In this document: positions 58,125-64,000 of the stretch, one piece after another | Position numbering within the stretch: the first letter of the stretch is position 1 | Layout: each line of letters starts with the position of its first letter | DNA from: Boesenbergia rotunda | Taxonomy: Eukaryota; Streptophyta; Magnoliopsida; Zingiberales; Zingiberaceae | DNA length: 64,000 bases | Reading direction: 5' to 3' | Assembly (NCBI GenBank): GCA_024364735.1 | Contig: JAGFNQ010000836.1 | Coordinates: 1-64,000 of the forward strand | Notes under the pieces: generated by a model | Told to the model about the DNA's origin: nothing | The model's database searches: none | What the model saw: only the letters and a program-made list of their open reading frames with translations | Position numbers and translations under genes: made by a program

Positions 58125-59476
58125 CTAATTCAAAATTGATTTTGGTATCCAAAATAGATTTCTATTGACAGGATTTACTAAAAATTTGGATGGAATGTAA
58201 TTCTTTGGCACCTTTTTAAATTGGCCTTTATGGTTTTTAAAATACCAATTCAACTTTTCAGGATAACTATTTTTCTTGTGTCGCAAACAGACAATATCAC
58301 ATTCTAATTTCTCAACTAAATTTTTCAGATCAATATTTTCATTTTTTAATTTAGAATTTTCTTTTTCTAATCTGCAATTAGATTTGAGCAAGGCTTTAAC
58401 ACCAGCATACAATTGATCATGAGGAAGAAAACAAACCTCACTTACCGGATCGCTTTCGAAAAGCGAGGTTCCTTCTTCGTTGTCGCTTTCTGATGTCGCT
58501 CCCCCTTCAACACTGCTCCCCTCTTGATGACTTGCCATCAGCGCAAGTCCCGCGTACACTTGAACTTCTGATTCGTCCGACGAAGTCTCGTCCCAGGTGG
58601 CCTTCAATGCCTTCTTTTTCTTTGGCTGGTTTTTGATTTTGGGACACTGATCTTTTAGGTGTCCCTCCTCGTTGCAGTTGTAGCATCGGACAGTTCGTTT
58701 CTTCGGAGACCGCCTTTTCTTCTGCATTCTCGAAAAGTTATTAGCTTTAAAAAACTTTTAAACGAACTTACTATTTGCGTTGTCTCGTCGTCCGTCGAGG
58801 ATTCTGACTCCTTCTCCGTTCTCCTTGTGTTTAGGGCCAGATTCTTCGTCTTTCTAGATCCTGCCCACCGAGATTCGTGTAATTCGAAAATGGAAAACAT
58901 TTCATCTAATGTACTTACCTCTAAATCTTTGGAGATGTAATAAGCGTCGACGATTGAGCTCCACTCCTGGGTCCTTGGGAAGGCGTTGAGGGCGTATCGA
59001 ATGGAGTCGCGATTACATACCGATTCGCCGAGTTGGGTGAGTCCGGAGATTAGCTCCTTTATTTTGGCATGAAGTTCAGCCACCGTTTCTCCTTCCTTCA
59101 TTTGCAGGTTTATCAGCTGGTTCCGGAGGAGATCCTTTCTTGCTGATTTGGCTTCAGAGGTACCCTCATGAAGTTCTAGGAACTTCTCCCATAATTCTTT
59201 TGCGTAGTGGTAGTTGCCGATCCGGTTTACCTCTTGAGTAGGCAAGACTGTTAGGAGGTGGAACTCGGCCTTACCATTGGCAACAGATTCCGACTGCTCC
59301 TTCTTATTCCACAAGCTTTCTTCTTTTTCATCCCCGTTCGCATCTTTAGGAACTGCAAAACCATATTTTATTGATAAAAGAATATCAAAATCTGTACGAA
59401 AAAATACCTCCATTTTTTTCTTCCAGACGGTGAAATCCCCTTCGAATTTAGGTGGATGAATGTGCGCGCCGGCCAT
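58125..59476 (-). pseudogene. gag of element B, one frameshift
   Basis: ATG 59476 starts AGAHIHPPKFEGDFTVWKKK. The UBN2-type core is complete: YHYAKELWEKFLELHEGTSE, VAELHAKIKELISGLTQLGE, FPRTQEWSSIVDAYYISKDL. A frameshift near 58750-58730 shifts to the frame carrying zinc knuckle CYNCNEEGHLKDQC, an acidic segment, a coiled coil (CRLEKENSKLKNENIDLKNL) and a C-terminus near NLFWIPKSIL. Expected length about 440 residues. It is the least damaged gag in the window; a single shift separates capsid from nucleocapsid parts. Such elements need RT and integrase supplied in trans. Confidence 0.9.
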
Positions 59477-59521
59477 CGTCTTGTTGCTTTCTCAGGCGAT
59501 TAGTCCTTCAAAAGCGAACCC

Positions 59522-59533
59522 GCTTTGATACCA
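59522..59533 (-). other. primer-binding site of B (tRNA-iMet)
   Basis: The minus strand reads TGGTATCAAAGC, one mismatch to the iMet site, two bases from the LTR. Confidence 0.9.
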
Positions 59534-59535
59534 CT

Positions 59536-60653
59536 TGTAGGATCGGGTCGACCGGCTAGAGGGGGGTGAATAGACGGTTTATGAAAAATAAGCACTAACA
59601 CTCGTCTTTAAAAAGAAATAAACTTGGTTGCAACAGAGTCGTTGCATCCAAGGCAGTTGATGCTCAAACAGAAACTCCTTACGGCGGAGAAGCCTTTACA
59701 GTTGTAGCACAGAGAAAGCTTAGAGAGAAAGAGAGTTTACAACTCAATGAATTGCATTAACTTCTAAAACTCCAAGCCTATTTATAGGTTAGGAAAATAA
59801 ATCCAGATCGTAGATCTTTGATAGGATTTCTCTTATCTGTTGATCTGCAGATTCGATCTTGATGGTTGATTATGGATATATTTTAACCAGGGCCTTTAGA
59901 TCTGATTAAAGATAAATTAATTAGAGATTGATCGATAACATCTTTAAAACTTATCTATTTTTAATCGTTTAATCTTTCGGCTGAGATGAAGTTGCCGTTG
60001 AAGCTTGGTTCTATCCTTTGGTTGAAACTTGGCTCTATCCTTTAAGCCACGTCCACGAGCCCTTATGAAGCCACGCCCACAAGCTTTATTCGAATGGTTT
60101 GTGGTCAACATTTGCGGCTGTGATGAACTTGTGCTTTCGTTTGCCAAAGAATGCAAATGGGTTTGTGCTTCCACGTGGATGGGTGTTCAAGCCTCCATGC
60201 AATCTGCCTTCTTAGGTGAGGTCAGCATTTGGTCAAGTGGTCAAAGTCCAACCTCCATGTAACCTCTTCTTAACTTCACATGGTCAAGCCAAGTCAATTA
60301 TATTGACTTTTTGTAGGTAGATCTTCTGGGTAATTTCTGGCCAATCGGAGTCAGGCTCACCCGAACCCGACTCCGACCTTTCGCCCCTCGAGCGTGCTTG
60401 CTCCCGGCTTCTCGTCCCTCGGACGTCGCACACGTCCTTCTCGCTCCACCGGCGTACTCTTCCGCAACTTCCGCGTCCCTCGGATTACACTGAGCCCGTC
60501 TGCTCACTTCCCTGCGTAATCCTTTTCGACCGCTGCGTCTTACGCTCGACTTCCTCCGTTCCTAAGTTCCTGCATACTTAGACAGAGGGATTAAAAACAC
60601 ACAGGACCTAACTAACCTAGTTGATCACATCAAAACCAGCCGGGGCACCAACA
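59536..60653 (-). repeat. 5' LTR of B
   Basis: TGTAGGATCGGG to GGGCACCAACA. Nearly identical to the 3' LTR; several substitutions cluster at 60366-60440, mostly at C/G positions. Confidence 0.93.
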
Positions 60654-60824
60654 TAATGAGCTAAATCTATTCTACTAAGCACAATCTTAACTGCCGAATA
60701 GAAAGGAACCAAGTACTCATAAGCTAGTCAACATAAGAAAGCCAACACAGTCATACAGTCAAACATAAGTCAACCCTACTGAGTAGGGGCTGTCAGATAG
60801 TTACTGGTACAATGCTAAGCACAT
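60654..60824 (-). other. C internal DNA after insertion B
   Basis: Short AT-rich stretch downstream of the accessory gene's original stop. No poly(A) signal stands out. Confidence 0.5.
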
Positions 60825-62065
60825 CTAGGATGAGGGACCAGGATGATCAGATGGGCCAGGCTGCCATGAATCGAATCGTGCCATCATTTCAATGAATCGT
60901 GCATCGGCCACTTCTCGATCGGCTCGACGAGCGTCCATCTGCTCTATATGATAGGCTTCGACCTCCTCTCGGAGACTCTGAACCTGTGTCTCTAAATGTG
61001 TCACTCTCTGGTAGAGTGTCGGTGGAGGGGCTCATCGATGTATGCTCGGGCTGCTGCAGCGATGTCTCCAACGTTGACGTCAACCTCCTCGTCTGAGTCG
61101 ATTGGAGCCCCGGCCTGCTGTCATCTCCAACTCAGAACCCCGGTACCGGACACCTCTATCCCGGCTAGGGCGATGTTTCTATAGCCTATTTCATCGTAAT
61201 CGGTCAAAGCAGCCATCTCTCCCTCGGTAATGTTTCTACCGTGGTGATGTAATATGGACGTGATGATGTAGCAGTAGGGTGTGCGTACCCGCCCTTGCGT
61301 GGTAACACTGGATGCGTGTAGGATAGTATGAAACATGTGAAGTCCTATGTCGATGTCTAGCTGGTGAATCAAGGCGTACAGGAGAAAGGCGTGGAATGGT
61401 CGCATAGTGGTGACGTCCGTGGTGGATAATGGCAGAATACATCGGACTATAACCCTATATAGAGCGTACTCCTGGACCTCTAATTCGACAGACTGAAATC
61501 GTCTGGCCAGGGGTCGCCTAAAGAAGTATGAGTGTAATGTATCTAAGGTAATGTGAGAGTAAGGAGCATCAAAGGGAGGCTCCCTAGGAGGGTAACAACA
61601 GAAGGTGGATTGCGAGAGTCGTAGTCCTAGAATCCGGTTGAGTAATGTTTGTGTGATAGTTATGGGGATTCCTTGAACAGTGGTGGAGAACATGAGACTA
61701 TCCTGTCTAATTATGTTATTGTAAAATTCTGCACATAAGGAAGTATTGATTGGGTGGGTGCAGAATACGAGATTGTCAAGTTGGTAAAAGTTTATGACGT
61801 TCATTGCTAAGGGACAGGATTGGGTGAAAAATTGTCTATTCAAGTAGCTCGTTTTGATAGGTTTATAGGTAGTACGAGCGAACTTATTACATAATTCTAA
61901 ATTCGGAAACCTAGGATCAGGACTAGGTTGGGTACCGGGTTCTGCCTGGTTTGGTCGGCGTCTTCTAAGAGAAAGAATGTGCATTTAAAGAAAGTATGCA
62001 TTTAATGAAAAATTGAAAAGAAATTAACTTAATTAAAAATTTTACCGGGATGCTCGGGGAGGCAT
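60825..62065 (-). pseudogene. accessory spliced gene of element C (transposon-type ORF)
   Basis: Exon 1 (62065-62046) begins at an ATG encoding MPPRAS and ends at a GT donor. The 81-base intron (62045-61965) ends CTTAG, and exon 2 continues in frame with a basic, Pro-rich segment. The product is open for 287 codons to TGA at 61121. It has FPNLELCNKFARTTYKPIKT, a possible DUF-like globular core (LVFCTHPINTSL, GIPITITQTLLNRILGLRL, RPFHAFLLYALIHQLDIDI) and no catalytic motif I recognise. It resembles accessory ORFs of plant retroelements annotated as 'putative plant transposon protein' (from memory, uncertain). After the TGA, an acidic piece (IDSDEEVDVNVGDIAAAARA) and, in a shifted frame, a coiled coil run to a stop at 60825. 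The full form was probably about 390 residues. Confidence 0.7.
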
Positions 62066-62169
62066 TGTTGATGATGAGAGCTTGAGAGGGTTGCAAGATC
62101 TCTTAGAAAGTAGAGAGTTGAGGAGAAGGAGTGGTTTGAGTGTGAAGAGAAGAAGGGGAATGGAACCCC

Positions 62170-62177
62170 TTTTATAG
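62170..62177 (-). promoter_or_regulatory. TATA box of the accessory gene in C
   Basis: The minus strand reads CTATAAAA followed by GGGG, 105 bases before the ATG at 62065. Purine/pyrimidine-skewed leader text lies between. The context (GGCGCC array, then TATAAAAGGGG) is the same as in A's LTR promoter (TATAAAAGGGGG). Confidence 0.7.
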
Positions 62178-62184
62178 GCAGTTT

Positions 62185-62405
62185 CAGGCGCCCTTTATCG
62201 GGAGGGCGCCCTATCTGCCGAAGGCGCCCCGGCTGGCGAGGGTGCCCTGACCAGGCCTGCAGTTACCTTTCGGCAGCTTTCTGCCGTTGAAGGACTATAG
62301 GAGGGCGTCCCGCCTGACGAGGGCGCCCTAGCCAGGGCTGCAGCTGCCTTTTGGCAGCTTTTGACCAACCTCGGGGCACCCTCAAGGGATTAGGCGCCCT
62401 AAGGA
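62185..62405. repeat. GGCGCC array upstream of the accessory gene
   Basis: Five exact GGCGCC sites and at least three one-base variants (GGTGCC, GGCGTC, GGCACC) in 220 bases. Two copies of a GGCAGCTTT/CTGCAG-containing block occur near 62255 and 62340. Confidence 0.85.
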
Positions 62406-62555
62406 CCTATTTTGACCCTAGAGGAGTGTTTTTGACCGGATTTGACCGGATTTGAGTGTTTTGACCAAGGTTTGTCTACATTGTCCGTGGTTTGACTGCT
62501 TTGACCGTAGTTTGATTATGTTGACCATGGTTTGACCAAGTTGACCATGGTTTGA
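62405..62555. promoter_or_regulatory. W-box-like TTGAC(C/T) cluster
   Basis: About nine TTGACC or TTGACT sites occur in 150 bases, most as TTTGACC, forming a loose 10-25-base periodic repeat. TTGAC(C/T) is the known binding core of WRKY transcription factors. The cluster lies 230-380 bases upstream of the accessory gene's TATA box. Binding is not shown. Confidence 0.6.
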
Positions 62556-63183
62556 AATATAGGATTAAACTACAATACAGGTATTAAAGGAATCATAATT
62601 GAGTTTAATTTTACTGTCTCACCCAATCTAGGGTTGTCAATCACGTTAGCCTTATAGGTTTTGTGAGACAGATTTTGATACATAAAATTTATTTTGAAAA
62701 TCTTAATTAATTTTTGAAAGCATTTCAATTTATTTTGTTTGAATCTATTCTTAACTGAAAAATGTGTTAGATTTGAATTTAACAAAAAGTAATTTGAATT
62801 TGAAATTCAAAAATTGGCTTCCAGGTCTTGGCGAGGCACTAGACCTTCTTTGGCCGCAGCGTTATTGGATCATCAACCCTTTCCTTGACAAAGCCGTTTA
62901 ATGAAATTTCATTTTCAAAATTAATTTTTGAAAAAGTTCTGGTCTAACTAGTTTGGATTTTGGATAGGTAGCTTCGGCTAGTTTCACCAGTCTAAAGAGA
63001 CCAAGTAAACTTGATCTTATTAGAATTGGTTTCCCTAACGTACTATCATCTCACCTCCACCCAATACTATGTTTTCAAGTTTCAGTTAAGTTTGTTCAAT
63101 CCTTAAACTAACCTAAGTCTAAGCATAATAAATTGCAGAAATTAAATAAACAAGCAAACATGCAAAATAAAGAAAGTTGGATT
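62556..63183 (-). other. C non-coding DNA between gag and accessory gene
   Basis: It aligns in inverse with A 43850-44420: shared blocks around 62630-62680 (GGTTTTGTGAGACAG), 62825-62850 (CTTGGCGAGGCACTAG) and 63030-63060 (AACGTACTATCATCTCACCT). No pol motif. Confidence 0.65.
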
Positions 63184-64000
63184 TTATCTAACAATGAATA
63201 TAGTTTTCAGTTTGGCTCCCCCTGGACTAAAGCCACGGTAATGATTAGGCAAGATGTGAATCTTGTCCTTGGGGATCCAATACTGATTTGATCCAGTCGG
63301 TTTGTTCAGGCACAGTTTGGGTACCCATGTCTGAATTTTACCTCTAGACTGATTCAGTACAGCAAGGTAAGATCTTTGTCGGGATTTGGTTCTATAGCCA
63401 AGTCCGGATCGATTTAGAACGGACTTCTATTTTCCAAGAATCATGTCTAGACCCTTGGAACCAGAGGTAAATCGTTCTAAAGCTGATCTAAGATCCTTAA
63501 CCTGAGTTTTCAGGGAGGAGTTCTCTTTCTCAAGTTTTTCAACTTGAGTAGGAGTTCCTTCTTGAACTTTCTCGGTTGAGGGTTTAGATTCAGCTCCCTC
63601 TTTCAGGAGTTTTACTTCCTGTCAGAGGGATTCGATTCGAAGTTTGGCTTTCGCCAAATCTCGATAAAGATATGAAATTAAATCGTTTAACTGACTTCTA
63701 TTAAAGCCACTTACCTTGATTTCACCATCCTCTGAGAAGGTCAGTTTACCGTCGTCCTGTTCTGATTCTGACTCGGTCTCGACTTCTTCTGAGGCGGTCA
63801 GGGCTAGAAGGTTGGACTGGGGTACTTCTTCTTCTTCTTCAGAGGAAGATTCGTCCCAGGTTGCTTGCAGTGCTTTCTTTCATCTCGTCTTTTTAGTCTC
63901 CTTTAGGTTAGGACACTCTGACTTGTAGTGACCCTTTTTCTTGCACTCGTAGCAGGTCACGTTGGGCTTGTTTTTGTCGTTTGCGGGTTCAGCTGGTTCG
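63184..64000 (-). pseudogene. gag of element C, C-terminal half
   Basis: Zinc knuckle CYECKKKGHYKSEC at about 63950-63909, then a Lys-rich strip, an acidic Glu/Ser region (antisense ORF 63716-63928 is its shadow), TGA at 63624-63622, a coiled coil (EKLEKENSSLKTQVKDLR), a further stop near 63431, and a tail with TWVPKLCLNK and WIPKDKIHILP ending at TAA 63184-63186. Close to A's gag, with the same TGA codon position before QEVK. The N-terminal capsid part is outside the window. Confidence 0.8.

Larger units (their letters stand above)
56404..60653 (-). mobile_element. complete gag-only LTR retrotransposon B (TR-GAG-like)
   Basis: LTRs of about 1118 bp (56404-57520 and 59536-60653) flank 2.0 kb with a primer site, one gag and a PPT. 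Flanks are TAATA and TAATG, a 5-bp duplication with one mismatch. By eye the LTRs differ at about 20-25 positions, fewer than any other pair here, so it is probably the youngest insertion. No pol. It interrupts element C between its accessory gene and its 3' end. Confidence 0.92.
53695..64000 (-). mobile_element. gag-type LTR retrotransposon C with accessory gene (partial)
   Basis: Minus-strand order: gag (from beyond 64000 to 63184), non-coding DNA, an accessory spliced gene with its own promoter (62405-60825), insertion B (60653-56404), repeat-rich DNA, PPT, 3' LTR (55129-53695). No pol domain is visible. It sits in H's gag, with CCTCC as left flank. Its 5' LTR is off the window. Confidence 0.85.

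Noticed and set aside
61236..61442. His-rich alternative ORF inside the accessory gene
   Set aside because: Shifted-frame shadow of the longer spliced ORF, which has splice-frame support.

Overview
This window is eukaryotic, almost certainly nuclear DNA from a flowering plant with a large, repeat-rich genome. It holds Ty1/copia gag-pol with tRNA-iMet primer sites, an Athila-like Ty3/gypsy element, a CACTA transposon with AAC/GTT-rich ends, gag-only LTR elements of the plant SIRE/UBN2-gag type, and GT-AG introns in the two gene-like units. I see no intact host gene, rRNA, tRNA gene, CRISPR or bacterial feature. Nearly every base can be assigned to a transposable element (TE) or its remains. 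The species cannot be fixed from the sequence alone.

Layout. (1) 1-6425: copia element J, minus strand, cut by the left edge: broken gag-pol, a long leader, primer-binding site (PBS) and a ~2.3-kb LTR. (2) 6426-8626: LTR-like piece, probably chromoviral gypsy (K). (3) 8627-12532: 3' LTR, internal DNA and gag tail of gag-type element I, minus strand. (4) 12533-39989: copia element F, minus strand. Its 3' LTR is split by a related copia element, E1 (12982-32174, plus strand). E1's 5' LTR is itself split by gag-only element D (13372-19008), and its pol by a 5.05-kb CACTA element (23057-28105) carrying spliced pieces of a host-like gene. F's pol also holds a solo LTR of the D family (34326-35286). 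(5) 39990-40759: LTR fragment G in F's 5' LTR. (6) 40760-44528: gag element A, plus strand. (7) 44529-53694: Athila-like element H, minus strand. (8) 53695-64000: gag element C, minus strand, inserted in H's gag and carrying an extra spliced gene with its own promoter. (9) 56404-60653: complete gag-only element B inside C.

The right half is therefore a seven-deep insertion stack (I > F > G > A > H > C > B). It is read from split LTRs, target duplications and PBS/polypurine-tract (PPT) positions. All retroelement coding regions carry stops or frameshifts. The youngest visible insertion is probably B, whose LTRs differ at only about 20-25 positions by eye.

The most unusual signals are three. 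First, dense arrays of short palindromes lie next to LTR promoters, each family with its own motif: GTCGAC in D, ATCGAT in I, GGCGCC in A and C, GATC/GATCGG in B and H. Several families repeat the motif in internal non-coding DNA. Second, an accessory gene inside C has a canonical intron, a TATA box, a GGCGCC array and a cluster of about nine W-box-like TTGAC(C/T) sites. Third, the CACTA element carries seven ordered exons of an unidentified plant gene. Together these suggest a group of gag-only elements that rely on enzymes from other elements but carry their own elaborate promoters.
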